DNA of 64,000 nucleotides from assembly GCA_030428885.1 (NCBI GenBank), contig JAUIEJ010000007.1, positions 1 to 64,000 on the forward strand, given 5' to 3'. The notes beneath the pieces are model-generated. The model was given only the letters and a program-made list of their open reading frames with translations, had not been told where the DNA came from and did no database searches. Below, in pieces: positions 18,923-27,028 of this stretch. Position numbers and translations under genes: made by a program. The number at the start of each line of letters is the position of its first letter. Position 1 is the stretch's first letter. The DNA is from Gemmatimonadota bacterium. Lineage in GTDB: Bacteria > Gemmatimonadota > Gemmatimonadetes > Longimicrobiales > Gaopeijiaceae.

Positions 18923-19192
18923 TCACGCGGCCCCGTCTTCGGCGAGGCGCCGGCGGAGTCCGGCGGCCATCTCCGGGGGTACTCCGCCGGTGGGGCGGGC
19001 CAGCGATCGCCGGAGGGCCGCCACCGTCGACGCGAACCGGCCGCCGAAACGTTCACAGCGGTCGCACCCGGCCAGATGGGCCTCCACGGCCGCGACCCGG
19101 GTGGGCGGAAGCTCTCCGTCCACGTATTCGGAGAGATCGACCAGGACCTCTCGGCAGGACACGCCGCCGACCACCCGATCCAGGACACTCAT
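18923..19192 (-). CDS. Zinc-finger anti-sigma factor
   Basis: 89 residues; the ATG at 19192 overlaps the sigma-factor stop as ATGA. The N-terminal half carries the HC-type zinc-binding pattern: Cys in GVSCREV, then HLAGCDRCERF (His-X3-Cys-X2-Cys) as in zf-HC2/ZAS anti-sigma domains. There is no transmembrane helix, so it is likely a soluble, possibly redox-sensitive, anti-sigma factor for the adjacent ECF sigma. Regulation by disulphide formation is inferred from family behaviour. Confidence 0.85.
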   Translation of the reverse strand: MSVLDRVVGGVSCREVLVDLSEYVDGELPPTRVAAVEAHLAGCDRCERFGGRFASTVAALRRSLARPTGGVPPEMAAGLRRRLAEDGAA

Positions 19193-19773
19193 GCTCGGTC
19201 CTCCTCGTCGTCGGTGAGGGCCTGGCTCCGCACGCGGGCCACGAACCGGAGTCGCGCCCGGTGCAGCCGGCTCTTCTGGGCCGCCAGGCTCAGGCCCAGA
19301 AGTTCGGCCACCTCTTCGCCCCCGAGTCCCTCCAACTCCCGCAGGACCAGGATCTCCCGATCCCCGGGCGCCAGGCCGTCCAGGGCCCAGCGCAGGAGAT
19401 CCTCCCGTTCCAGGGCCTCCTCGGCGGGCTCGGGCCGTCCCCACCCCGCGGCCCGACCGAGGTGGTCCAGGTCCTCCAGGGGCTCGTAGCCGGTGGGTTC
19501 GCCGGCCCGCCGTCGGTGATGCCGACGCAGGGCGTTGCGGGCCACGGTCAGCATCCACGCCCGGGCCGAGCCCTCGCCGCGAAACCCGCCGGCGCCGCGC
19601 CACGCCGCCAGGAAGGCCTCCTGGAAGGCGTCGTCGGCGTCGGCGTCCTGCGCCGCCGCGGCCCGGAGGTACCGAAGCACCGACGCCTCGTGCCGATCCA
19701 CGAACCGGGCGAAGGCGCGTCGATCCCCGTCCGCCGCGGCGGCGAGAAGTCGTGCGTCGTCAGCTTCGCTCAT
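19189..19773 (-). CDS. ECF-family RNA polymerase sigma factor
   Basis: 194 residues. Region 2 (about 25-95) contains DADDAFQEAFLAAWR and the ARAWMLTVARNALRRHHRR segment; region 4 (about 125-185) contains LDGLAPGDREILVLRELEGL and a helix-turn-helix EVAELLGLSLAAQKSRLHRAR. It partners with the coupled zinc-finger anti-sigma gene downstream. The upstream DUF2892 gene overlaps its start by 14 bp, so the three form one transcription unit. Target genes cannot be inferred. Confidence 0.93.
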   Translation of the reverse strand: MSEADDARLLAAAADGDRRAFARFVDRHEASVLRYLRAAAAQDADADDAFQEAFLAAWRGAGGFRGEGSARAWMLTVARNALRRHHRRRAGEPTGYEPLEDLDHLGRAAGWGRPEPAEEALEREDLLRWALDGLAPGDREILVLRELEGLGGEEVAELLGLSLAAQKSRLHRARLRFVARVRSQALTDDEEDRA

Positions 19774-19969
19774 TCACGGGGCAGGTGCTCAGACCCAGGA
19801 CCGTGTAGAGCGGGCAGCTTCCCAGGAGTCCCGTGGCCAGCGGCACGATCCCCAGGAGGGCCCAGGGCGACCGGGGTCCCACGAAGAAGAGGGAAAGAAT
19901 CGCCAGGCCGAGGACGACGCGGAGCGCGCGCTCCACCTTGTGCTCGTTGCGGGGGAAGAGACGGGCCAT
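19760..19969 (-). CDS. DUF2892 (YgaP-type) small membrane protein
   Basis: 69 residues from the ATG at 19969 (GGAG eight bases upstream); an upstream GTG at 20008 is less well placed. It begins with the polar NEHKVERALR segment, then two hydrophobic helices separated by a short turn (VVLGLAILSLFF and WALLGIVPLATGLLG), and ends with CPLYTVLGLSTC, the DUF2892 signature. Function of the family is unknown; some members are fused to rhodanese domains. It overlaps the sigma factor start by 14 bp. Confidence 0.85.
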   Translation of the reverse strand: MARLFPRNEHKVERALRVVLGLAILSLFFVGPRSPWALLGIVPLATGLLGSCPLYTVLGLSTCPVNERS

Positions 19970-20067
19970 GAGGAACTCCGTGAGGTGAGGGGCGAGACTG
20001 GGCTCCACTGGAAGAGAGTCCCAAGCTCGCCGAAAGGATTCACCCCCACCCGCCGGGACCTGGATAC

Positions 20068-20225
20068 AAAAAAAGGAGCGGCCCGGATCAGGCTACCTGG
20101 GACCCTCCCTTCACCAGGCTTTCGTCACCGGGCCGGCTCCGGAGTCCTTCCTGCGCTTCGGACCGGAGGCGTTCCTGCTGCCCGGGCCCGGCCGACCGGA
20201 GAGGGGACTCCGTCCTCCCGGCGGC
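20068..20225 (-). ncRNA. Candidate structured small RNA, family not recognised
   Basis: Within the 370-base gene-free stretch between ilvA and the sigma operon. On the minus strand a TGCTATCCT element (20232-20240) resembles an extended -10 promoter, and transcription from near 20225 would end at a U7 run after a long hairpin. The predicted RNA of about 160 nt contains several nested stems (for example CCGGUCC with GGACUCCGG, and GCCUGG with CCAGGU). It carries no convincing reading frame. I compared it mentally with SRP RNA, 6S RNA, tmRNA and c-di-GMP riboswitches and found no clear match. It could instead be a long leader of the sigma operon with an attenuator. Confidence 0.4.
20075..20140 (-). 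terminator. Intrinsic terminator with extended hairpin
   Basis: On the minus strand GGAGCCGGCCCGG (from 20140) pairs with CCGGGCCGCUCC (to 20075) with one bulged base, enclosing a second stem GCCUGG/CCAGGU. It is followed at once by seven T residues (plus-strand A run 20068-20074). It ends the candidate small RNA, or attenuates transcription into the DUF2892-sigma operon. Confidence 0.7.
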
Positions 20226-20231
20226 TGAACA

Positions 20232-20240
20232 AGGATAGCA
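20232..20240 (-). promoter_or_regulatory. Extended -10-like element
   Basis: Minus-strand TGCTATCCT matches the extended -10 form TGnTATnnT. The position 17 bases upstream (20255-20260) shows CACCCG, which is not a -35 box, so activity would rely on the extended -10. About 80 bases further upstream, just before the ilvA stop, is an AT-rich patch (20310-20340) unusual for this window. Confidence 0.3.
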
Positions 20241-20339
20241 GGGGAGGCGTGCCGCGGGTGTCGGGACACCCTCCCCCGGGTAGGGGGGTGATCGCCCGCA
20301 GCTCCTGTGGGGATATCTACCTACGCATATATCCGGATA

Positions 20340-21584
20340 TCAGGTGTATTCCTCCACCACCAGCCCTTCGCCCTCCAGCCCCGCCACCAGGGCGTGGACG
20401 TGGGCCTGGCCCCGTGTCTCCAGCGTGAAGACGATCTCCACGTCGCCCACCGAGATGTCGGCGAAGCCCCGGCGATGGGAGGTCTCCAGGACGTTGGCAC
20501 CCCGCTCCGCCACCATGCGGGTGAGTCGAGCCAGCGACCCGGGAAGGTCCGGCACCTTCACCAGGAGCCGGACGAGGCGACCGTCGGCCACCAGGCCCCG
20601 ATCGATGATGCGCGACACCATGTTGACGTCGATGTTGCCGCCGGAGATCACCAGGACGATCCGCTGGCCCGGTCGGGCGCCCACGGCGCCCCGGGTGAGG
20701 GCGGCGAGTCCCACGGCCCCCGCCCCCTCCACCACGCTCTTCTGCCGCTCCAGGAGCTGGAGCACCGCGCTGGCGATCTCCTCTTCCGACACGGTCACCA
20801 GATCGTCGACCAACGCCTCCACCATGGGAAACGTGCAGTCTCCCACCCGCTTGGTGGCGATGCCGTCGGCCAGGGTGCGGGAACTGGTGATCTTCACGAT
20901 CTCCCCCGCATCCCGGGACGCCCGGGCCGAGGGGGCGGCATCGGCCTCCACCCCCACGATGCGCACGTGGGGAGCCCGGCTCTTCACGGCCAGGGCGATG
21001 CCCGAGATCATGCCGCCCCCACCCACGGGCACCACGATGACGTCGACCTCGGGCACCTGCTCCAGAATCTCGAGACCGATGGAACCCTGCCCGGCGATGA
21101 CCTGGGGATCGTCGAAGGGGTGGATCATGACCAACCCCTCGTCCGCCACCAATCGGCGCGCTTCCACCGCCGAGTCGTCCAGGACCTCGCCGAGTTGGAC
21201 CACCCGGGCCCCGTATCCCTCGGTGTTGGACACCTTGATCAGGGGCGCCGTCTCGGGCATCACCACGGTGCACGGGATGCCGAGGCGGGACGCGTGGAAC
21301 GCCACGGCCTGGGCGTGGTTGCCGGCGCTCGCCGTGACCACGCCCCGGGCCCGCTCCTCGTCGGTGAGATGGAGCATGCGATTCAGCGAACCCCGGTCCT
21401 TGAACGAACCGGTGCGCTGAAGATTCTCGAGCTTCAGGTGCAGGGGCCCGGGGGCCACGTCGTGGAAGGCCGGGGCCCGGGGGCACGGCGTGAGCACCAC
21501 GTGGGGCTCGATGCGCCTCCGTGCGTCGTCGATCTCACCCGGAGCCACCGGGAGGCCCGGCGGCACCACCGACGGCGCGGTCAT
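20340..21584 (-). CDS. ilvA: Threonine ammonia-lyase with C-terminal ACT-like domain
   Basis: 414 residues; the ATG at 21584 overlaps the upstream stop as ATGA. PLP lysine in GSFKDRGSLN near residue 60, ASAGNHAQAVA substrate loop, and the phosphate-binding VPVGGGGMISGIA near residue 180. The last 75 residues (LVRLLVKVPDLPGSLARL onward) form an ACT-like regulatory domain, typical of single-ACT threonine dehydratases. It makes 2-oxobutyrate from threonine, for isoleucine synthesis or threonine breakdown; with one ACT copy either is possible. It competes for threonine with the tdh/kbl route in this window. Confidence 0.92.
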   Translation of the reverse strand: MTAPSVVPPGLPVAPGEIDDARRRIEPHVVLTPCPRAPAFHDVAPGPLHLKLENLQRTGSFKDRGSLNRMLHLTDEERARGVVTASAGNHAQAVAFHASRLGIPCTVVMPETAPLIKVSNTEGYGARVVQLGEVLDDSAVEARRLVADEGLVMIHPFDDPQVIAGQGSIGLEILEQVPEVDVIVVPVGGGGMISGIALAVKSRAPHVRIVGVEADAAPSARASRDAGEIVKITSSRTLADGIATKRVGDCTFPMVEALVDDLVTVSEEEIASAVLQLLERQKSVVEGAGAVGLAALTRGAVGARPGQRIVLVISGGNIDVNMVSRIIDRGLVADGRLVRLLVKVPDLPGSLARLTRMVAERGANVLETSHRRGFADISVGDVEIVFTLETRGQAHVHALVAGLEGEGLVVEEYT

Positions 21585-21991
21585 TCCGTGGGACGGTAGA
21601 TGCCGAGGTGGAGGGGCGGGTCGACGTGGACCTTGAAGTGCAGGCGGTTCTCGCCCTCCTGCACCACCGTCCGGGTGGCCTGCCGGGTCTTGGGGTAGTT
21701 GGAGCCCTGCTGATTCTCCACCACCACCAGGTCGCCCTCCTGGATCCCGGCCATGATCTCGTCGATCCGGGCCTCCAGGTCGGCCAGCACCGCCTGCTCC
21801 ACCTCGTCGTGAACGTCCCCCTCGGCCTCGGCCGCCAGGGTGTGATCCTGGACCTTGGTGTGGGACGACTCGAACTCGTCCCAATCCAGCGACGCTTCGT
21901 GGTCCCGGCGGAAGGCGATCTCGTTGAGGGCCTTGCTGTCGAAGTTCAGCTCCACGCTCTGGAGGCGGGAGCCGTAACGGCGCATGAGCAT
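21581..21991 (-). CDS. Conserved-looking hypothetical protein
   Basis: 136 residues, starting at ATG 21991 or the ATG two codons later; no clear ribosome site. The sequence is acidic and soluble, with a probable helical stretch (about 60-85) and a C-terminal strand-rich segment containing GDLVVVENQQGSNYPKTRQA. I recognise no family. It sits between the DEAD-box helicase (22 bases upstream) and ilvA (ATGA overlap), so it is co-translated with ilvA. Function unknown. Confidence 0.65.
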   Translation of the reverse strand: MLMRRYGSRLQSVELNFDSKALNEIAFRRDHEASLDWDEFESSHTKVQDHTLAAEAEGDVHDEVEQAVLADLEARIDEIMAGIQEGDLVVVENQQGSNYPKTRQATRTVVQEGENRLHFKVHVDPPLHLGIYRPTE

Positions 21992-22013
21992 CGTGACGGT
22001 GGGGAGAGGAGGG

Positions 22014-23291
22014 TCAGGAGTGCTTCAGGAGCTCGGCGAGCTCTTCGGGGCTCAACTCGGCGCCCAATCTGGAGCCCATACCCCGGGGGGCCCGGGAGTG
22101 CCGTCCCCGGGCGCCGCCGCCCGATGTCCGCTCGGCCTTCGGCGTCCCGGCATAGTCGAACTCCGGAAGGTGCTCCCGCTCCAGAGGCCGGCCCAGATGG
22201 TGCTCCAGGCTCTTCACGTGCCCCAGGTCGCCCGCGGCGACGAAGGTCACCGCGGTGCCGTCGGCTCCCGCCCGTCCCGTGCGGCCGATGCGGTGCACGT
22301 AGTCTTCCGGATCCAGGGGCACGTCGTAGTTCACCACGTGGGTGATGCCCTCCACGTCCAGGCCCCGCTGGGCGATGTCCGTGGCCACCAGCACCCGCAC
22401 CTTCCCCTCGGCGAACCGATCCAGGGCCCGGGTGCGCTCCTTCATGCCCCGGTCCGAGTGCATGGCGTCGGTCCGGATTCCCTCCCGCTCCAGACGGGCC
22501 TCCAGCACGTTGGCGCCGGCTTTGGTCCGGGTGAAGACCAGCACCTGGTCCCATCCCTCGCCCTGGAGCAGGTGGAGCAGGAGGTCGGGCTTCTTCTCGG
22601 GCTTGACCGAGTAGGCGATTTCCACGATCCCGCTGGCGGTGGTCCCCGACGGCGCCGCCTCCACCCAGGCGGGGTCGTTGGTGAGCCGAAGCGCCAGGTC
22701 GTGCACGCCGTGGGGCATGGTGGCGCTGAACAGCATGGTGCGGTGCCCGCCCTTCTTCAGTCCCCGCATGACGTCTTCGATCTGGGGCCGGAAGCCCATG
22801 TCGAGCATGCGATCCGCTTCATCCAGGATGAAGAAGCGGATGTTGGACAGATCGACCTTGCCCGAGCGCATGTGGTCGATGAATCGCCCGGGCGTCGCGG
22901 CGATGACCTCGAACCCCTGGGACAGGGCCTCGAGCTGGGGACCGTAGCTCACCCCGCCGTAGATCGACGCCGTGCGGATCGACGTCCCCCGCGACAGGGC
23001 CGCGGCGTCGTCGCACACCTGCTGGGCCAGCTCCCGGGTGGGGGCCAGGACCAGAACCTGGAGTCCCCCGCCGGCAGACACCTGCTCCAGCGCCGGGATC
23101 ATGAAGGCGCCGGTCTTGCCCGTCCCCGTCTGGGCGATGCCCACCACGTCCTGCCCCGCCAGCGCAGGCGGAATCGCCTTGACCTGGATGGGCGTGGGCC
23201 GACTCCAACCCAGGGCCTCCACGGCCGCGAGGGAGGGCTCGGACAGGCCGAGTTCTGCGAAGGACTTCTCGGTGGTTTCAGGTGCGGACAC
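22014..23291 (-). CDS. DEAD-box ATP-dependent RNA helicase (RhlE-like)
   Basis: 425 residues with every helicase motif intact: Q motif (RPTPIQ), motif I AQTGTGKT, Ia PTRELAQQ, Ib TPGR, II DEAD, III SAT, IV VFTRTK, V ATDIAQRGLD, VI HRIGRTGR. The C-terminal tail is short and basic. It unwinds RNA duplexes in ribosome assembly or mRNA decay. It is the intact counterpart of the motif-less paralogue at 27029-28627. Divergent from the tyrosine phosphatase gene across an 80-base spacer. Confidence 0.96.
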   Translation of the reverse strand: MSAPETTEKSFAELGLSEPSLAAVEALGWSRPTPIQVKAIPPALAGQDVVGIAQTGTGKTGAFMIPALEQVSAGGGLQVLVLAPTRELAQQVCDDAAALSRGTSIRTASIYGGVSYGPQLEALSQGFEVIAATPGRFIDHMRSGKVDLSNIRFFILDEADRMLDMGFRPQIEDVMRGLKKGGHRTMLFSATMPHGVHDLALRLTNDPAWVEAAPSGTTASGIVEIAYSVKPEKKPDLLLHLLQGEGWDQVLVFTRTKAGANVLEARLEREGIRTDAMHSDRGMKERTRALDRFAEGKVRVLVATDIAQRGLDVEGITHVVNYDVPLDPEDYVHRIGRTGRAGADGTAVTFVAAGDLGHVKSLEHHLGRPLEREHLPEFDYAGTPKAERTSGGGARGRHSRAPRGMGSRLGAELSPEELAELLKHS

Positions 23292-23371
23292 GTCGGGGAT
23301 ACTCCGGGATTCGGTCGGTTCGTAGAGCCGAAAGGTAGGAACGCGGGCGACGGAAACATAGCTTCGGGTCC

Positions 23372-23872
23372 ATGGACTCCTCCCCGCTCCCTCCGGACAC
23401 CGTCTCGGTGTTGTTCGTCTGCCTGGGCAATATCTGCCGCTCTCCCCTGGCCGAGGGCGTGTTTCGCCACCGGGTCGAATCCGCGGGTCTCGGGGACCGG
23501 ATCCGCATCGATTCGGCCGGCACGGGAGGGTGGCACGTGGGCGATCCGCCCGACCCCCGATCCCGGGACGTGGCGGCGGCCCACGGGGTGTCCCTGGACG
23601 GTCAGAGCGCCCGCAGGGTCGCGCCGGACGACTTCCGCACGTGGGACTGGATCGTGGCCATGGACCGATCCAACCTGGAGGATCTCACCCGGCTTCAGGA
23701 GCGCCACGGCGGCGACGCCACCCTCGTCCTGTTGCGGGACTTCGACCCGGATCCGGGCGACGGGGAAGTCCCCGACCCCTACTACGGAGGCCCGGGGGGA
23801 TTCGACCGGGTCTTCGAGATGGTGGACCGCTCCTGCGCCGCCCTCCTGGAGCGGATCGCCGAGGGCGCGTGA
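23372..23872 (+). CDS. Low-molecular-weight protein-tyrosine phosphatase
   Basis: 166 residues. The P-loop FVCLGNICRS (C-X5-R-S) lies at about residues 15-24 after a 12-residue N-terminal extension, and the general-acid Asp is in DPYYGG near residue 135. The fold and length match family members such as Wzb and PtpA. It dephosphorylates phosphotyrosine in the cytosol. Its stop overlaps the next start as GTGA, so the two are co-translated; the phosphatase/kinase-like pairing is common in bacteria. Confidence 0.93.
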   Translation: MDSSPLPPDTVSVLFVCLGNICRSPLAEGVFRHRVESAGLGDRIRIDSAGTGGWHVGDPPDPRSRDVAAAHGVSLDGQSARRVAPDDFRTWDWIVAMDRSNLEDLTRLQERHGGDATLVLLRDFDPDPGDGEVPDPYYGGPGGFDRVFEMVDRSCAALLERIAEGA

Positions 23873-24774
23873 CCCTTCCCGAGGCCGTGGCCCGGGCCCT
23901 GGTCCGGGACGTCGACGGGGTGGGGAGGATCGAGGGTGCCCGCGCCCTGGGGGGAGGGTGCATTCACGCCGCGGCCCGGGTCGACACCGATGGGGGACCC
24001 CTCTTCTGCAAGTGGAACCACGGCGACGCCGGGGCCGCCTTCGGCGCCGAGGCCCGGGGCCTGGACGACCTACGGCGGGCCGCCGGGGACGGCGGCCTCC
24101 GCATCCCCGACGTCCGGGGCTGGCGAGACGCCACGGAGGGAACCCCGGGATGGCTTGCCCTGGAGTACCTGCCCCCGTCCCCGCCGGCGCCGGACTACGA
24201 ACGGCGCCTGGGACGAGGGCTCGCCGCCCTCCACTCCGCTCCCGTGGCGGGGTGGGGCGGCTCGGAGCCGAACCGGATCGGCTCCCTCCTCCAGGTGAAC
24301 CCCTCCCGGGAGTCGTGGGCCGTCTTCTGGCGCGAAGCGCGCCTGGAGCCCCAGCTCCGCCTCGCCGAGGAGGCGGGCCGTCTCGACCCCCGGGCCCGAC
24401 GACTCCTGGACGGGGCCCTGGACACCGCCGCGGAACTCCTGGCCCCGGTGGAGCACGACGGACCGTCCCAGCTCCACGGCGACCTGTGGGCGGGCAACGT
24501 CCACGCCGGTCCCCACGGTGGACCGGTGCTGGTGGACCCGGCGGCCTACCGGGGGCACCGGGAAGTCGATCTGGCCATGGCCGACCTGTTCGGCGGCCTT
24601 CCCGCCGGGGCCCGGGCGGCCTACGAGGAGGTGCGCCCCCTGGTGCCGGGATACGCCGGGCGCCGCCCCCTGTACCAGCTCTACTACCTGCTGGTCCACG
24701 TCAACCTGTTCGGGGCCGGCTACCTGGCCTCCACCGTCGACGCGGCGCGACGGATCGTGGCGTCCCGGTCCTGA
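23869..24774 (+). CDS. Fructosamine kinase family protein
   Basis: 301 residues from the GTG at 23869, coupled to the phosphatase gene. The N-terminal lobe has LGGGCIHAAARV and the lysine in FCKWN; the C-terminal lobe has LHGDLWAGNV (catalytic Asp), LVDPAAYRGHREVDLAM (the DPA metal-binding variant) and the closing YQLYYLLVHVNLFG. These are hallmarks of fructosamine-3-kinase/ketosamine-3-kinase proteins, which repair glycated amines by phosphorylation. Together with the LMW phosphatase this may be a glycation-repair pair. That role is inferred. Confidence 0.9.
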   Translation: MTLPEAVARALVRDVDGVGRIEGARALGGGCIHAAARVDTDGGPLFCKWNHGDAGAAFGAEARGLDDLRRAAGDGGLRIPDVRGWRDATEGTPGWLALEYLPPSPPAPDYERRLGRGLAALHSAPVAGWGGSEPNRIGSLLQVNPSRESWAVFWREARLEPQLRLAEEAGRLDPRARRLLDGALDTAAELLAPVEHDGPSQLHGDLWAGNVHAGPHGGPVLVDPAAYRGHREVDLAMADLFGGLPAGARAAYEEVRPLVPGYAGRRPLYQLYYLLVHVNLFGAGYLASTVDAARRIVASRS

Positions 24775-24784
24775 CGGTCCGGAC

Positions 24785-25966
24785 CTACCCCACGAGGGCG
24801 GCGATGCGCCGTACGGCTTCCTCGATCTGGGCGTCCGACGCGGCGAAGCTCATGCGGGCGAATTCGGGCGCTCCGAAGGCCTCGCCGGGCACCACGGCCA
24901 CCCCGGCCTCGTTCAGGATCCACGAACACACGGCCCCCGCCGACTCCCGCCCCTCGGCGAAGAGGGAGTCCACGCGGAAGAACAGGTAGAAGGCCCCCTC
25001 CGGCCGCAGGTACGACAGGCCCGGGAGCTTCTCGTCGAAGAGCCGCACCACCAGGTCGCGCCGCCGGTGGAACGCGTCCCGCATGCGCGCCACGTCTTCC
25101 CGGGTCCGCCCCACGTCGGTGTAGGCCGCCAGCGCCGCCATCTGGGAGGGGGTGGCGGCGTTGGAGGTCATGTGGCTCTGCACCGCCGAGAAGGTCGAGG
25201 CCAGCTCGGGTGTGGTCACCGAGAAGCCCACCCGCCAGCCGGTCATGGCGAACGACTTCGACGCGCCGTCGATGAGCACCTGGGGCCCGAGGGAGGTGGG
25301 CGACAGATCCCGGATACCCGGCGCCTCGCCCCCCTCGCCGAAGTAGATGTGCCGGTAGATCTCGTCGGAGATCAGCCACACTCCCCGGTCCCGGGCCCAC
25401 TCGGCCACGGCCCGGAGTTCGTCCAGGGAATAGACCACGCCGGTGGGATTGCACGGCGAACTGAAGATGAGCCCCCGGGTGGCCGGGGTGGCCACGGCCT
25501 CCAGCTCGTCGGGGGTGAGCCGGAAGTCCCTCTCCTCGGCGCCGCGAGCGAACACCGGGTTCGCCCGGGCCAGACCCACGATCTCCGGGTAGCTGGTCCA
25601 GTACGGCGTGGCGATGAGCACGTCGTCTCCGGGCCCGAAGAGGCTGAAACAGGCGTTGAAGAGCGACTGCTTCGCCCCCGACGACACCACCACCCCCGCG
25701 GGGTCCACGACCCGATCCCCGGTGGAGAGGAACCGGGCGATGGCGGCGCGGAGCTCGGGGAGGCCCGGGCTCGGCGTGTAGCGGGTGCGGCCCTCCCGGA
25801 TCCCCTGCATCGCCGCATCGGAGATCCACCCCGGGGTGTCGAAGTCCGGTTCGCCGGTGGAGAGGTTGAGGATGTCGCGCCCCTCGGCCATGAGCCGCTT
25901 GGCCAGCGAACTGACGGCGATGGTGGCGGAGGGCTGGATCGAGGCGACGTTGGGACTGAGATCCAT
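24785..25966 (-). CDS. PLP-dependent aspartate aminotransferase family protein
   Basis: 393 residues, class I/II aminotransferase. Visible motifs: NLSTGEPDFDTP, YTPSPGLPELR, SPCNPTG, the Tyr in DEIYRHIYF, the PLP lysine in GASKSFAMTGWRVGF, and the C-terminal Arg in FARMSFA. Closest in pattern to thermostable-type aspartate/prephenate aminotransferases (AspC/AroAT-Ib). Substrate cannot be set from sequence alone. Convergent with the upstream kinase gene with a 10-base gap; divergent from 26111. Confidence 0.92.
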   Translation of the reverse strand: MDLSPNVASIQPSATIAVSSLAKRLMAEGRDILNLSTGEPDFDTPGWISDAAMQGIREGRTRYTPSPGLPELRAAIARFLSTGDRVVDPAGVVVSSGAKQSLFNACFSLFGPGDDVLIATPYWTSYPEIVGLARANPVFARGAEERDFRLTPDELEAVATPATRGLIFSSPCNPTGVVYSLDELRAVAEWARDRGVWLISDEIYRHIYFGEGGEAPGIRDLSPTSLGPQVLIDGASKSFAMTGWRVGFSVTTPELASTFSAVQSHMTSNAATPSQMAALAAYTDVGRTREDVARMRDAFHRRRDLVVRLFDEKLPGLSYLRPEGAFYLFFRVDSLFAEGRESAGAVCSWILNEAGVAVVPGEAFGAPEFARMSFAASDAQIEEAVRRIAALVG

Positions 25967-26110
25967 GGGTGGACCCTTCCTGGGGGAAGCCGGCGAGGCC
26001 CGTGGGGCGGGGCGCGAGGGTCGGCAATATCAATGGGCGCCGGAGTCGGATCAAGGCGACGACCCGGGGAGCCGTTGCCCCGGGTCCGAGATCCGGACAC
26101 ATTCCGCCCC

Positions 26111-26689
26111 ATGCCTGGACCGATCCTCCGCCTCCATTACGACTTCGTGGATCCGGGATCGTTCCTGATGCAGCGACGGATTCGGGCCCTTCGACCCGAC
26201 TGCGTCCTGGCGGGATTCGAGCTGCGCCCTCCCCCCGAACCCCTGGTGGACCCGACGGACCCCGCCTGGGTGTCGTGGTGGAACGCCGCGGAGGACGGGC
26301 TGCGGGAGGCGGGGCTGAAGCCCGCCCGCCCGGTTCTGGTGCCGTGGTCCCGCAAGGCCCACGAACTGGTGCATCACGCCGCGAACCTGGGCGGCGACGC
26401 CGAACGGGTGGAGGGCCTCCGCACCCGCATCTTCCGAGCCTGGCTCGAAAGCGGCGACGACATCGGACGCATCGACGTTCTGGTGCCCCTGGCCGAAGCG
26501 GAGGGGTTCGACCGCACCGAGACGCGGGCCGTCCTGGACGTGGACCGCTGGCGGAGCGCGGTGGAGGAGGAGCGGCGTCGGGCGGAGGAGGAGGGCGTAC
26601 GGGGGATCCCCACGCTCCTCCACGGGCGCCGACGCCTGGAAGGACTGCACGACCTGGATACGCTCCGAGCGTTCCTGGGAGACGATTGA
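26111..26689 (+). CDS. DsbA-family thioredoxin-fold protein
   Basis: 192 residues from ATG 26111. It begins LRLHYDFVDPGSFLMQRR, like the HCCA isomerase/DsbA-like superfamily, and ends with a VRGIPTLLHGRRRLEGL segment carrying the cis-proline of that fold. The CxxC redox pair is missing: the position holds DPGS. No signal peptide. A cytosolic glutathione-S-transferase-kappa-like or FrnE-like role is possible; it is unlikely to be a thiol oxidase. Confidence 0.78.
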   Translation: MPGPILRLHYDFVDPGSFLMQRRIRALRPDCVLAGFELRPPPEPLVDPTDPAWVSWWNAAEDGLREAGLKPARPVLVPWSRKAHELVHHAANLGGDAERVEGLRTRIFRAWLESGDDIGRIDVLVPLAEAEGFDRTETRAVLDVDRWRSAVEEERRRAEEEGVRGIPTLLHGRRRLEGLHDLDTLRAFLGDD

Positions 26690-26723
26690 TCCCCGGGACG
26701 CCGGACCCACGACGAACACGACG

Positions 26724-27026
26724 ATGGCTGGTTATCAGAGGAAGACGGCCTTGGGGCCGACGGAGGTCATGGCGCGGGCCGAGGCCCTGCTCCCGGACAT
26801 GTTGGGGGTCTCGCGCACGAAGAGCTCGGGACACTCGTCCACCTGGACGGGGGAGGAGGGCGTGGTGACGGTCACTGCCCACCGCCACGGGCCCTACACC
26901 GACGTGGTGGCCCAGACCGACCGCCTCCGCACCTCCCGGATGGACTACGAGGTCCAGAAATTCCTCAACCGGCTACCCTACGAACCCGGCGACCGGGGTG
27001 GCCCCGGAACCGGCGAGCCGAGCTGA
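26724..27026 (+). CDS. Small hypothetical protein before the pseudo-helicase
   Basis: 100 residues. Alternating charged and hydrophobic stretches suggest a compact alpha/beta fold (VMARAEALLPDMLG helix; EEGVVTVTAHRHG strand; TDVVAQTD). No motif recognised. It stops two bases before the start of the 27029 gene, so the two are co-translated and probably act together. The last 12 residues are Gly/Pro-rich. Confidence 0.65.
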   Translation: MAGYQRKTALGPTEVMARAEALLPDMLGVSRTKSSGHSSTWTGEEGVVTVTAHRHGPYTDVVAQTDRLRTSRMDYEVQKFLNRLPYEPGDRGGPGTGEPS

Positions 27027-27028
27027 CC

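Noticed and set aside
20068-20225. SRP RNA, 6S RNA, tmRNA or c-di-GMP-I riboswitch
   Set aside because: The fragments GACGAAAGCC and AGGUAGCC recall c-di-GMP-I but the paired first helix is missing; diagnostic motifs of the others are absent.
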